The position numbers and the translations under genes were made by a program. Positions 38,727-51,806 of a stretch of 64,000 bases of DNA are shown one piece after another (position 1 is the stretch's first letter; each line of letters begins with the position of its first letter). The stretch spans positions 2,814 through 66,813 of the forward strand of contig QZCP01000182.1 of assembly GCA_003956705.1 (NCBI GenBank), read 5' to 3'. Under the pieces are notes generated by a model, which was given only the letters and a program-made list of their open reading frames with translations, was not told the DNA's origin and did no database searches. Source of the DNA: Brevipalpus yothersi (Eukaryota > Arthropoda > Arachnida > Trombidiformes > Tenuipalpidae).

Positions 38727-40794
38727 ATGGTCAAGAAGCATCAAATGAGAATAAAACCGCAACGACAAGAAGAAATTGATCGTATTCCAGCCATTTGTAA
38801 AAGTATTCAAGATGCTAATTCCGTCCGCAGTGAAAGTAATTGTTCGGAAGCCACCAAGGTAGAGCCTATTGATATTGAGGCTGATCGAAAGACTACTGGT
38901 TCAAGTCATTTTTTTCGAAAGTTAACTTCACGTTTTGAGGTAAGAGAATCTGGATGTGTGATTGTTCTGGAATAAATAGTTCAAGGAATCACCTTCTAAC
39001 CACAAATAATTAATCAAATTGTATTTGATCAGTTTCTTCCAACATTACTATTGCCTTTGTGGGTGTTAACATTCAATCAACATTCTGATGAGATGCTAGC
39101 TGCCTCATCAATTCTTATATAACTGATCTGTTCAAATATTTACTTGTATACTTTACTCTTTAAAGTTCGATTTTTGGAAGAAAATATCAATTTTTCCACA
39201 CCAATTTCCTCAGAAAACCTTTCACATGAAATTTTCAATCTTTTTTTCACAGAACTATCATAATCAACGCCTTCCAGAGAAAACTGATTCTTTCCTCGAT
39301 AGATTCAACGACCGAAGCACTCACAATGTTGAATGTCGTTACATAGGATTTAAAAGGTGAGTATCATATTTTCAGAAATTTTCGAAAATTGGAGCTCTTT
39401 ATACAACGATTTGAGTGGAAAATAGACTTGATTGACTTTCTTATCTGACTCATACTGTGAAGTGTGGAAGTTATTCCAGATGCCTCGGGAAAAATCTGGG
39501 ATAAGATGAAACGAAGCTCTCATAGAGCTATCTGAGCTATCTGAGCTTTTGCTCCTACAGTAAATGGGCGAGGAAAGGAACAAAATTTTTTGTCATGTTT
39601 GGATAAAGGAGAGTATTTATTAAGAAAATTCTGGTTGAATCATCATGTTCTTCTAGATTTATTGAGACTCAAGAGGAAAAGAGAGAATATTCTGCCTCTG
39701 TACATTAATGCTAGTAGCTGGTGAAAAAAATTGAGCTCTGCTCGGGGTGAATCTTCATCTCATGTGAGTTGAAAGTGTGTGTGACATTCAGAAAGTTTGA
39801 TAAACTGATTTTTGAGCCAGCATATTGACTGATAACTGGGATAAAAAACTGGGATATATCAGATGCAAGTGAGAACGAATTTGTGACTCTGACGATATTG
39901 AAAAATCAGAGCACACACACATTCCATTTCATTTTGAGCTTATTGATTCTCAACATACTGATACACCAGAACTATATTGTATTCTCAGTCTGATTCAACC
40001 GCGAGAATCTATCCATCTATGGATTTGATCATCTATTTTTTTTGTTTCCAAGCAAGCAAAAAATAGAATAACAAATGAAATGAGATTCTGAGCAACGACA
40101 GCTCCTAAGAGAGAGAGAGAGAGAGAAAGGGAAACTTTTTTTTTACTTTTCTTCCAAAATAATGAACTTTTTATCACTTTTTTCAGATTGAAAGGCACTT
40201 GGGTGGTGGATCCTGCAAAGTATTTCTACTATCGGTGGCTCTCAATTATCACTGTTGCCGTCCTCTATAACGTGCTCATGATCATCGGAAGAACAGTTTT
40301 TTGGAAACTCCACAATCTTCATCCAAATGTTTGGTTCACTATCGACTATATCTGTGATATAATCTACATCATCGACATGATTGTTAACGCAAGAACAGGT
40401 ATTTATAGGAGAAAAAAAAATTATTATCACTCTTCTATCTATTAATAGCTTCATCACTCAACGCTAAGTAAATGTACAGCTCTTTTCTGAATGATTGATA
40501 CAAACATTGGCGATAAGAACACTAGCCAAAGCTACCTTATCGCCAATATTTGTATCAATCATTCAGAAAAGAGCTGTATGTACGGAAAAGGGTTAAACAT
40601 TCTCTCACTAAGACAATCCTAAGTAATTTTACTAAGCAAAAAAGAAGCTTTTCCTAAACATTTATGAAGACTAATGATCATGAAAAAGCTTGGAAAAGTT
40701 CTTACGTCAACAGAGAGATCGACAAAGTGAACTGATTGATTCAAGAGAAGATCTAGAATGTTTTTCTTGTTCGATTATCTCATCTACAAGGTTT

Positions 40795-40825
<31 letters not shown>

Positions 40826-42467
40826 GTGTGTCCAGGAGATTAACTTGATTAGATACTGTCTGATGGGCAAGTCAAAGAACATGGGTCATCAGGGGGTGGA
40901 AGAGGAGAAGAAGATTGAGAGAATAAGTCGAAAAGTAGACAAGTTAACATTGAGTAAGGACATTTTAAGAGATCTCAAGTTCTAGAATTCCCAAGTAATA
41001 GGTTATATAAGAACTTTTTGGAAACTTTTGGTCCAGAATTTATCGTTATTCTGTTGTTGGATCTGAAACATGTCAGTTGGTGATAATTTTTCTCCATGTG
41101 TTACTACCTCTTGATGCATGATAAACGAATTATTTGTTCTTGCTGTTCATGTTTGATGATGATCCTTGATACGAGAAAGAGAGAAGATATGTGTGTATCG
41201 ATAATTGATTTTAGAATGTTTCCCGGATGGATGTTATTTATAAAAATATCTACTCACATATACAAACCTTACTTGTGCCCTCATTCTTATTGTTTCTATG
41301 AATTACCTTAGGATGATGGTGGCTGGTGGCTGATTGAATTACCATGATATTTTGCCCTAAGACATTTAGCCTAGTATGCACATGAAATTTGCTTGACTCT
41401 CGAGGCTTTACTCGTGACAGAATAGGTGATATTTTTCTCCACATCAAATGCTGGTAGTGGGAGTAAAATATTAGCTATCTGAACAATGTTGACAGCGATT
41501 ATGATATGCTGTGGAAATTTAATCAAAACCCTTTTGCTTTGTCATGACTTGGATTACTTTTATTCCAGATTGTCTGTATTTCACAGATCAAAAGAGAGAA
41601 AAAAAAGACCCAAAACAAATATAAAGAGTTAGTAAGATTCAAAAGAAGAAAAAAGTAAGGAAAGAAAGGAGAGATAGAGAAAATATCATCTTTAGATTCA
41701 TACACACAAACAATTTTTTCTTCACACACGATAAAATTGAAAATCTGAGAGTAGATGTATATAACGGTAAACCTCTTGAACTTATCCATCTTTGTTCTCT
41801 TATTCTTCCAGAATAAATCTCATGTGCATAATGAGAATCTGTTGAGTAGACATCTTGCTATGATCTCTCTCGAAACTGAAGTCTCTCTCATCATGACAAA
41901 ATATCATCATTCAGTTGGCTAAATGGGTGAGATAGAAAGAGAAAGATATGAGATATTATTTTCATCATGATGATATTCATTGCCAATTGGATGAAAGTAT
42001 GCCATTGTTTTCGTACAAGATGAGGAAGAGAAAGAAAGAGAAGAAGGAGAGAAAGATTCGCTAGTCCTCTCAATCTTCTTGTATCAGGCATTTTGGGATG
42101 ACAAAATATCTTCTTCTCCTCCCATATGAGTAGGATTCATAAGAATATTCACGTATATATAACGTTTCAGGGTTTCTATCTCATCTTACTGATTGGAAAT
42201 TCTAGCGAAACAATATCATAGCCCATTTTAGATTATCTGTGACTTGATTTCACACACAAGATGATCGCCTTTAATGTTATTCTGTCTGTATTTCTCCAAT
42301 AGCTTCCTGGGTAGCCTAAGTACCCTTTCCGAATTGTGTATTCCCTCTCACCATGCTGTTGCTCACGCACAATTCTTCGAGCCTCTCTTGTCACTATTGA
42401 GTATAAGCAGTTTCAATGATAATGGCTATTGAAGCTGATAAAAATGTTTCCGTAGCCAATCATTCTG

Positions 42468-42550
<83 letters not shown>

Positions 42551-42779
42551 TTCTTTCTTTCTTTCTTTCCTTCCCATGATATCGATTGTGGGAATCATGG
42601 TACTTTTTTACACCATGAACATAGACGACAAACTTGATTGGAATCATGTAGCACCTATATATTGTCTTTTTCTTTTTTCCATTCAATTCGGCTATTAACA
42701 CTTCTGACTGTTCACATGGGTTTTTGTGTTCTCTCTCTCTGTTGACTATCTCAATGGTCACCAATGGGCCATGAAAATC

Positions 42780-42832
<53 letters not shown>

Positions 42833-45800
42833 AGCTGGAAAATGATCGAATAGACATATCGGAGCTCATATCGTTAGGGTGATTATTGTTGTTGGAGGAG
42901 AATGTATATGAAAAAAAAGATACTATCCAGATATGTGGAGGAGAAACATGTAGATAGATAGGAACCAAAATTACTGGCTAATATTTTTCCTTCATCCAGT
43001 GTATTCTGCTTGTATTATTTTTTTGTCATAATTTTTTTCTCCTTCCTTATTGAGCTTGGGTAATATTTTAGTTCGCTCGTTTTATGATCTTTCTCACTCT
43101 AACATGATGACAAGTCCAAAAGTCTTTTTCATGTCACATCTTGATGGCAGCCACAGAATCTGGAGCAGCATTTTCTTTGCCCAGATACTTCATTCTGACT
43201 AAATAAAATTGTTTACAAACATGATCGAGATAGACATCTCTATTCCTTGCAAGTTGGATTTTTCTAAACAATTTGTTTGTTGGCATTCTTCTCGTAAATC
43301 GAGGATCAATTTGCTCCCAGAGAACAAAGGACCCCTAACCATGTTTCAATATTTTCATGCTAACCTAAGTCGATCATTTAAATTTCCATCAATTTTCCAT
43401 GCAAATCAATTCATTGTCACTCTCTTACTTGGTTAATTTTGGTCAATTAATCACAGCTCAAACTGCCATCAAGAGTTGAGGCTTGAGTTTCTTTTTCGCT
43501 CTCTTTCTCTCTTTCTCTTGCTGTTTCTCATTCCTCCTCGTTACTTGTTGACAGGATGTTAGCCAAACTATTTGATAAAAGATAATCAAGTTATATCTAT
43601 CATCTAGACTGTGCGTTTCATGATGCCTCGTTGAATGCTTGAACAAGAATCATCTCAATTTGGCTGACTAGAAGAGAAGAAAAGCTCCCAAATTGAATGG
43701 TAGATATTCACATAAGATTGTGATCATTCAACTAATCAAATTATATTTCATTTGAGCAACGTGACCAGACACAATTTATCTTTAAATGAAAATAAAATGA
43801 ACAATTATCATCAAATTTCGCCTCTTGTGTAAGAATACAGGGTCAAGTTAACTTTATTCTCCATACAAAATCGCCAAAATAGTAGCGAATCTCATCACTC
43901 ATCTTATTTCAACATCTTTCCTTATCATTTTCTATCTTTCATATATCTTCAAACAATTTCTCTCATCCATCAACCAGTCAGTAGAGACAAGCTCAAAAGA
44001 TCTGAGTTCTACTTCCCAGACTATTAGCCCATTCAATCGTACTGCAAATTCTGTTCACTATCTATTCTTTTCATCCTCTACTATCACTCAATTGATGAAC
44101 TGGTAGAATTCTGGGTAAACATCAGAGGAATTCACGGTAGAAGGAACAATAGTCTCGGCAGTGGTAGTATCGTCGTCTGTGGTCAGAGAGCAATTCATTA
44201 CGTATATATATTTCATAGTTCAAATTCCAAATTCTTCTCTCAGAGCACTCAAGTGGTGCAGCGTATTACTCAATGGGAATACAGTTTGTACTATTTTTCC
44301 AACTAAACAGCTAACTTCTACACCTTTTGTTATGTAAGCATTTCATTTCAATAGCTCTAGTAACATCAAGAATCCTCTGGAATCCTCGAGAATTGGATAA
44401 ATTGCCTCTCTTTTTCCTCCCTTTCTTTATTGAGGAACAATTTGATTAATAATTTGAGTCTGATTGTTATGCTTAGAAATTCTGTTTGATTATCTTCCAA
44501 CTATTAACTGGGAATCATTACTAATACTATATCATAATAAACGCAGATACAAATTCCTTAAAATCACATCCAATTAGAACTGACTATTTATCCTTGTTTA
44601 CATTCATCAATTTTTGACAATGATTTTTGCTTAAAGAAAGAAAAAAGAATATTTTCTATACTCTATTTTCATTCCAACTCTAAAAATCTATCAAGATAGA
44701 CAAGTAAAATGAGACTGTTCTAAATGTTTTTGCCGTGTATGCCAAACTTTTCATTTCCAGATCTTTCAACTCGTCGAGTTCATGGCTAACATCCAAGCCA
44801 ATTAGATTCAGGAAATTACTTATGCCTCCATCAATTTGATTTTGACTATTTTTCATACGCCAAACAGAGAAAGAGTTTTATTCTCAGTTCTCATGTCTGA
44901 TTTTTTTCCAGCATCTTCCATGCAACTGTTTCTCGTGAAGTCAATTCTATTTGGCTTTCCATATAATTGAGAATGCTCATCGAGTTTATCATTCAAATTA
45001 TTCTCCCAGAATTGATTATTGATGGAATGACATAAGAGACAGAGAAAATGAAAAGATACAAGTGGAAAGAGTAGGATAGAAGCTCAAATATCAAAGCATA
45101 TGAACATTGATTAATAATTTTAATAGGAAAAGTCATTTATGCTGTTTCAAGACTCACTTTTTTGATGGGTTAAACATATTTTTAATTAATTTTGAACACT
45201 CTTCAATGTAATTAACACTCCTGGAAGCCTAGAGACTTTATGAAGCGTCCTTTCCTGTCAGCTACTTGGACATTCATTCATGTCCACTAATCAACTTCTT
45301 TATTCTTCAAAGCTTTTGCTCCCAGCAATCAGTTTTTTGATACTTTTTTAGTGTAATCAAAGTGAATTGGTATTGGTATTTTTAATCCAGCTGCCATGAT
45401 ATACTCTAAACTCTAAAAAAGAAAACAACATTGAGTATTTGACAAGCAGTGTTACTTACTAGCTATACTTTTGCTAATCACTTTCGGATTGATGGTCAAT
45501 TAAGTATGCCATACTCTGCTACAACAGTATTCCCTTCATTTGAGTAGTTGAAGAATTTTCCAAAAATACTACTTCGAGATCGCACAAAATCAGCTCTCTC
45601 TATTAACCAAAGTGTGATTGTATTGCTTTAGTAACTGTATGAGAAAATGATTTGAACCACAGAAGCTTGAAGTTATTCTCATCTTAATGTGGCTGTAAGT
45701 TCCTAAACAAGATAAATGAATATCAATCGATTCTGGATAATGATTGTTCTGAAATGGTAACTCCAACCGTAGAGTGCCTAAGGCTTGTGAAAGGGTGTAG

Positions 45801-46349
45801 ATTCACACAGTTGCAGGGTGAAAAAGGAATCAACCACGATATTTTGTACAGATTGCTCTCAAGTGCATCATGTAATTACTGATAAGATTTTTTTTTTCGA
45901 AAAAAAGAAGAACCAGTGAATAGGGTTGCTCAATGACATTGATGGAAATAGAAAAATAGATCGAAAGGAAGAGGATCCAAATGAATTTACTCAAGCAGTG
46001 ATACAGCTATTGCAAGAATGCTGGTCCAATCAATAAGTCGACTTGAGGGCTCTTGATTCAATAGAAAACGAATGGAGATGAATAGATGGAAAGTATGAAT
46101 AGCCAGCCGTACATGAATCAAAAGTTAATACTGTCTGCATGTTTGGATGATTTGTGAAGCTGGATCTAAATTGTAGAGCAAATCCTAGATCTTTGATCGT
46201 TAATATAACGTAATAAATCTACATATTTTAGTATCATCCGGCGTTTCACAAAGTTTGTTTTATTATAGAATTGAGATATACTGAGCCAGATGAAGTGAAA
46301 AAGTATGATTATTCAAGATTTAATCTGATTCATTGAGCTAATTGTATGA

Positions 46350-46403
<54 letters not shown>

Positions 46404-48171
46404 TAGGTTATCTGGAGCAAGGTCTACTTGTTAGAGACTCAAATAAACTTCTTATCAATTATATCACAAGTCCAACCATGAAACTCGATTTAATTAGCCT
46501 AATACCAACTGATCTTTTCTATTTTGTCACCGGAATCGAGTGTAAAGATGGACAAATACCTTGCCCAGTGATTGTTCGCTTGAATCGACTATTCAAATTA
46601 CATCGACTTTTGGAATGTTTTGATCGTACAGAGACTCGAACTAATTTTCCAAACGCATTTCGCATATGTAAGCTCATATTTGTCATACTGGTTGTCATCC
46701 ATTGGAATGCTTGCTTCTATTTTGCCATGAGTAGCTACATAGGTGGGTAATATGAACCACAAAATACACACAGATACAGAATCAGCCTAATTTTTTTGAA
46801 TGTATCACAGTAGTTCTGGAACTTCTTAGAACTTGAGATAAATGTGTGTTATCAAATCTATACGATAGATATCTTACTCATTTTGTATATGTGTGCATGT
46901 ATGCATACTTTCCATAGGTTTTGATGCTGATCGATGGGTATATAGTATGAATATTACCGGAACTGGATTCGTACAACAATATATATATTGTTTCTATTGG
47001 TCCACATTAACGTTAACTGCAATCGGTGAAGTGCCCGTACCAACACGTGATGCGGAATATATATTTGTAATTTTCGATTTTCTCATCGGTGTTCTAATAT
47101 TTGCCACAATTGTGGGTAATGTTGGATCAATGATAACCAATATGAATGCCTCTCGTGCCGAATTTCAATCTCGTATGGATGCAGTTAAACAGTATATGGA
47201 ATTTCGTAAAGTTTCCAAAGAGCTGGAGAAGCGTGTCATCAAGTGGTTCGATTATTTATGGTCAAATAAGCAATCATTAGATGAAGAAGCTGTCACATCC
47301 ATACTTCCGGATAAATTGAGAGCTGAGATTGCTATGCATATCCACTTGGAAACATTGAAGAAGGTATACTCATATATACATATATGTTCATATGAATAGA
47401 AGAATATTTTTCATTATCACCATTATCATTATTTTTCTACTCGAAAATAATTACTCTAATGAGAGTGGTGAGAAGGAATCGAAAGAGTTTATCATCATCT
47501 GTAATTAAAATTTTTCAATCATGTTTCAATTACATATAGATACTTATATACTTTTCGTTCTTTTTTTTTGCTGTGTACAGGTTAAATTATTTCAAGATTG
47601 TGAAGCAGGACTTTTGGCTCAATTGGTGCTCAAATTGCGTTTACAAGTGTTCAGTCCAGGAGATTTTATATGTCGCAAAGGTGATGTAGGCAAAGAGATG
47701 TATATAGTGAAGAGAGGTAAATTAAATGTGGTCGGTGATGATGGTAAAGTGGTACTCGCATCATTAAGTGATGGATCAGTTTTTGGTGAATTGAGTATAC
47801 TCAATATTCGGGGTAATAAAACGGGAAACCGTCGAACAGCCAATGTGAGAAGTGTTGGCTATAGTGACCTTTTCTGTTTATCTAAGCAAGACCTTTGGGA
47901 TGTATTGGAAGATTATCCTGAGGCCAAGGAGATGTTAATTGAGAGAGGTAAACATATATTGATGAAAGATGGTCTGCTGGATGAGGAAGCATTGAGGAAA
48001 GCTCAAAAAGAACGTGAAAGATTGGAAGATCGATGTGGACGATTAGAACAAAATTTGGACAATTTGCACACTCGATTCGCTCGATTATTGGCCGAATATT
48101 CTGCAGCACAGAAGCGTATAAAACAGCGATTATATACATTGGAAAAAAGTTCCAAGCTTATTGACGATTAA
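38727..48171 (+). CDS. CNGA: CNGA-type cyclic-nucleotide-gated cation channel subunit
   Basis: A plasma-membrane channel opened by cGMP/cAMP, used in sensory transduction. Exons: 38727-38939, 39253-39356, 40187-40398, 46407-46742, 46918-47363 and 47581-48171; phases agree and give 633 residues. S1-S6 are recognisable. S3-S4 carries LDLISLIPTDLFYF and the arginine-bearing VRLNRLFKLHRLLE. The pore reads YWSTLTLTAIGEVPVP, with filter Glu326 (an A-subunit trait), but Ala323 replaces the usual threonine. After S6 comes the C-linker, then the cyclic-nucleotide domain with FGELSIL (505-511), the phosphate-binding NRRTA (Arg521, Arg522, Thr523) and Asp567 in MKDGLLD, the aspartate linked to cGMP preference. 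A C-terminal coiled coil (ERLEDRCGRLEQNLDNLHTR) matches the CLZ trimerisation helix. The ATG at 38727 is the first usable one; an extra upstream exon is possible. Intron 3 spans 6,008 bp. AATAAA lies at 48,235. Confidence 0.95.
40477..40576. mobile_element. 100-bp foldback element in CNGA intron 3
   Basis: Arms of 41 nt (40477-40517 and 40536-40576) are inverted copies with one mismatch, around an 18-nt loop. TA dinucleotides flank both ends (40475-40476 and 40577-40578), as for a tiny TA-inserting MITE. The inner arm ends in CATTGGCGATAAG, shared with the foldback at 30,519. Confidence 0.7.
42472..42570. repeat. CT array with CTTT interruptions
   Basis: A CT array ending in CTTT tetramers, inside CNGA intron 3 in sense orientation. 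Confidence 0.93.
42782..42828. repeat. (AG)n microsatellite
   Basis: An inverted partner of the CT array about 210 bp to its left; transcripts of this intron could pair the two. Confidence 0.93.
46352..46400. repeat. (CT)n array at a CNGA 3' splice site
   Basis: About 24 CT units end 6 nt before the acceptor of the exon starting at 46,407. The array is the polypyrimidine tract of the 6-kb intron. Confidence 0.95.
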
Positions 48172-48850
48172 ACTTGAAAGGAAACAAAACTTTCGCATAT
48201 ATATAAAACATATATTTCATCTTCATTTTCTCAAAATAAATTATTATTACCGAAATATATGGAATGATAAAAAATTTATCTCAACAATTAAAAAAAAATA
48301 AAATTTATAATCACCATCAATTTTAATATTTCTTTGTCAGGATCTGTAATTTCAATCAAAATTTCAGTAAAATTGTTAGATCCAAAATTATTCAGATATT
48401 TATCAAGAAATTCTAAATCAACCGCCAAAAGCATTTACTGAGCTGCTCGCTTCAATTATTATTATTTTCAATGTTTTTATTTTCAATTTTTTTGCCGCTG
48501 AATTCGTTCATCTATGTTCTGACCATTGAGAGTGATTAAAATGTTATTTTTCTTCTGATTAACAAGTGACAACACTTGTGTAATCCTAATTTGATTATCT
48601 TGTAAGTTAATATGATGAACAACGACAAAAATTCCAATTGTGATTACATTTATGCTACAATTCTGCAGCTCAGAACACGTGCCTCGAAGTTAGCGAATGA
48701 TAAACACGAATACACGATGTACCATTCCTATTGCATTGATTTTGAATTAATGTGATTTAACAATTGGCTTACAGTTTCAGGTTTTTTAAAACACAAAAAT
48801 TCTCCTTAATTGTCAAAGTGCCTTGAATATTTGCTGTCTTACTCGTCAAA
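48172..48850. other. CNGA-OSGEP intergenic region
   Basis: These 679 bp hold the CNGA 3' untranslated region and poly(A) signal, then the OSGEP promoter and leader. No other gene is seen. Confidence 0.7.
48235..48240 (+). terminator. Polyadenylation signal for CNGA
   Basis: AATAAA lies 64 bp after the CNGA stop codon, with another AATAAA-like site about 60 bp further on. Confidence 0.7.
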
Positions 48851-49211
48851 ATGGTGATCGCTATCGGATTCGAGGGAAGTGCTAATAAACTTGGTATCGG
48901 TATTGTACAAGATGATAAAATATTGGCAAACCCACGAGTAACTTATATCACTCCACCCGGTGAAGGTAATTGATTGGTAGTGTGAAAGGAAGGTCTCAAA
49001 AGAAAGTGTAAGGTTAATTAGTTCATTTTTCCTCNNNNNNNNNNNNNNNNNNNNNNNNNNNNNNNNNNNNNNNNNNNNNNNNNNNNNNNNNNNNNNNNNN
49101 NNNNNNNNNNNNNNNNNNNNNNNNNNNNNNNNNNNNNNNNNNNNNNNNNNNNNNNNNNNNNNNNNNNNNNNNNNNNNNNNNNNNNNNNNNNNNNNNNNNN
49201 NNNNNNNNNNN

Positions 49212-49297
<86 letters not shown>

Positions 49298-50519
49298 CTC
49301 CCATTTTATTTACAGGTTTTCAGCCACGAAACACTGCTCGTCATCATCAGCAACACTTGATTCAAGTTCTAGAAAAATGTCTCCAAGAAAGTGGAGTTCA
49401 TTTAAAAGATGTCGATGTATTTTGCTACACAAAGGGGCCTGGAATGGGTGGCCCATTAGTTTCGGTAGCCGTAGCTGTACGCACGCTAGCTCTCCTCTAT
49501 AACAAGCCGATTGTTGGGGTTAATCATTGTATAGCTCGTAGGTTTTAATTTGATATTACTTGAGTGTGAGAGAGTTCATTAACATCTCTTTCTCTCTCTC
49601 TTTTTCTCATGTTCTCGATCATTTAGACATTGAAATGGGAAAATTGGTCACAAATGCTGTGAATCCAACTGTTCTCTATGTTAGTGGAGGCAATACTCAA
49701 ATTATTGCCTACAGTAATGGAAAGTATCGTATTTTTGGGGAAACAATTGACATAGCTGTCGGCAATTGTCTGGATAGATTTGCTCGTGTCCTGAAGGTAA
49801 AGCTATTTTCTGACGTCCCATAATTTGAAAGGATTCACAGCATTTATGAAAATTTGGATCAATTGATGTCAATAATTTACATTTTTCTAGCTATCCAATG
49901 ACCCAAGTCCTGGATATAACATTGAACAAGAAGCTAAAAAGTAAGACTCACATTCTCTCTAATTACCATCTAAATATCTTAAAATATTTAACAACCTTGT
50001 ATAGAGGAAAAAAACTGGCGCCATTACCTTATGTCGTTAAAGGAATGGATGTGTCCTTCTCTGGCTTATTGTCATTTATCGAGGTTAGTTCCCGCACTAA
50101 TGAAGGTTCCTTGAACTCGAAAAATTGTTAATCTCATCTCATTTCAGGAACGAACATCCAATTGGCTTTTAAGTGGAGAATATACGAAGGAAGATCTTTG
50201 CTTCTCTTTACAAGAAACCATTTTTGCCATGCTTGTGGAGACTACTGAACGAGCTATGTCTAACACAAATTCAAACGAAGTGTTAATTGTCGGAGGTGTT
50301 GGATGTAATGAGAGATTACAAGAAATGATGGGCAAAATGGCCGAAGAGCGTGGAGCTAAATTGTATGCCACAGATGATCGCTACTGTGTTGACAATGGAG
50401 CTATGATAGCTCAAGCTGGCTTATTGATGTTTAAATCTGGACAAATCACTCCTTTAGCTGAGACAACATGTACTCAACGTTTTCGAACAGATGAAGTTGA
50501 TGTTACATGGATAAAATGA
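48851..50519 (+). CDS. OSGEP: OSGEP/Kae1, KEOPS catalytic subunit for tRNA t6A
   Basis: Kae1 is the catalytic ATPase of the KEOPS complex. It transfers a threonylcarbamoyl group to A37 of ANN-decoding tRNAs in the cytosol and nucleus. Exons: 48851-48965, 49316-49537, 49627-49796, 49891-49940, 50005-50083 and 50148-50519. They give 335 residues, the same length as human OSGEP. The metal-binding motif is NHCIAHIE, with His109 and His113. Nucleotide-site motifs include VLYVSGGNTQ, IDIAVGNCLDRFARVL, KGMDVSFSG and VGGVGCNERLQEMM, and the final metal aspartate lies in CVDNGAMIA. Residue 112 is Ala where vertebrates have Gly; archaeal Kae1 also has Ala. Intron 1 contains a 177-N gap and a long CT array, but no coding sequence is lost. 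Confidence 0.97.
49035..49211. other. Assembly gap (177 N) in OSGEP intron 1
   Basis: A run of Ns whose right edge is a CT array. Exons on both sides join in phase to the expected protein length, so the gap is intronic. Confidence 0.98.
49212..49293. repeat. (CT)n array before the OSGEP exon 2 acceptor
   Basis: At least 41 CT units adjoin the assembly gap on their left. They end 22 bp before the acceptor at 49,315, so they extend the polypyrimidine tract. Confidence 0.95.
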
Positions 50520-51775
50520 GAAAGAGATTCATTCCATAAAGTATAGTTCATTTGTATAATGTCTTTGTATTCATTTCACATTCTCAGTGAGAGGCATTGA
50601 AAATTGTAGTTTTTTTTGTGACAGGCATCAAACATCGCGTCAATAAGCGAATTTTCATAGATATGAGCTGCGAAAATATAGCCTTGAATGAGAGAGATTT
50701 TAGTAGCGAAACTCAGTGATTGACGAGCGCTTGAATCTGCCTTCTGACGACTCTGGTATGAAGTATCTTTGCTCTTTATTGTTCTTCAAAATTACTCTGG
50801 GATAGGAAATCACTCTACCTTATCTTTCGTATCGTTTTAATGAGAGTTCTGAGTGTCATAGCTAGAATTATCAGAATTTAGAAATATTAGGAGGTCAGTT
50901 TTAATTAGGCAAACAACATTTTGCAAAGCCCATGAACTGAGAGAGACATTCATCTTTTAAGCAAAAAATGATCGAACGAAGATGAGAATATTCGAATTTT
51001 CTGAAAGGACCATGTGTTGGGAACATTCTAGAACAGAGTCATCGACTGAAAAACTTGTGCAAGTAAAGTATGAGTAACGAGTTAACTTAGCATGCATAAC
51101 GGAATTGCTATTTACTGAGAAAGAAGTAAGACACTCTTTCTTTCTCTCTTTCTTTGGGACCTTTTTGGATAAAAAATCGATTCTGATTGAAAATTCATCT
51201 GCTTTTCATGAATCTTAAGCAAGCGCAATCACTTTATGAACGTAGGTATATATTTATGTGCATATAATGTTCATGGAGTCCAGTGAACTTTTATCCATTA
51301 ATTTGAGGAAGTTACTCAAACAAATCAAAAAGTACACGATCTCGGTAATCTTCCTTAGTAAAAAAAAGAGAGAGAGAAAGAAAGAGAGAGACACATTAAG
51401 ATTGTAAACTGGTTGAGTTAGTCAACTTTTCTCATTTTACGATGTTTATGGTCCCGGGGTGGAGTCTCAATTTTGATTTTGCTTTTGGCCCCTCTGCCTT
51501 GTTTCAAGGGCAAACTTTTGGTCTCTCAATCAGATCAGGTCAATCGTGTAGATCGAGCCAAGTGCCCACTGTGTATATATACATACGCACCTTGGGCCAA
51601 GGTACAAGGCTGAAAGGGGTCATTCTCATGAATGGCCCAAGAAGTAGTAGTAGATTATACAGTTGTAGAAGTGTGTAGATAAAAGTTGATAGCAATGCGA
51701 AAGATGAAGGCTAAATAACGAATATGAATATGTGAAGGTCTCATGATATTCAGGTATATGTTCTTCTTTTTCTTT

Positions 51776-51806
<31 letters not shown>

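Larger units (their letters stand above)
40399..46406 (+). other. Large CNGA intron 3 (6,008 bp)
   Basis: This intron splits the codon of the glycine between S2 and S3 (RTG|YLEQG). It is many times longer than the gene's other introns. It contains a foldback element, several GA/CT arrays and a (CT)n tract of 24 units next to the acceptor. No nested gene was recognised. Confidence 0.85.
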
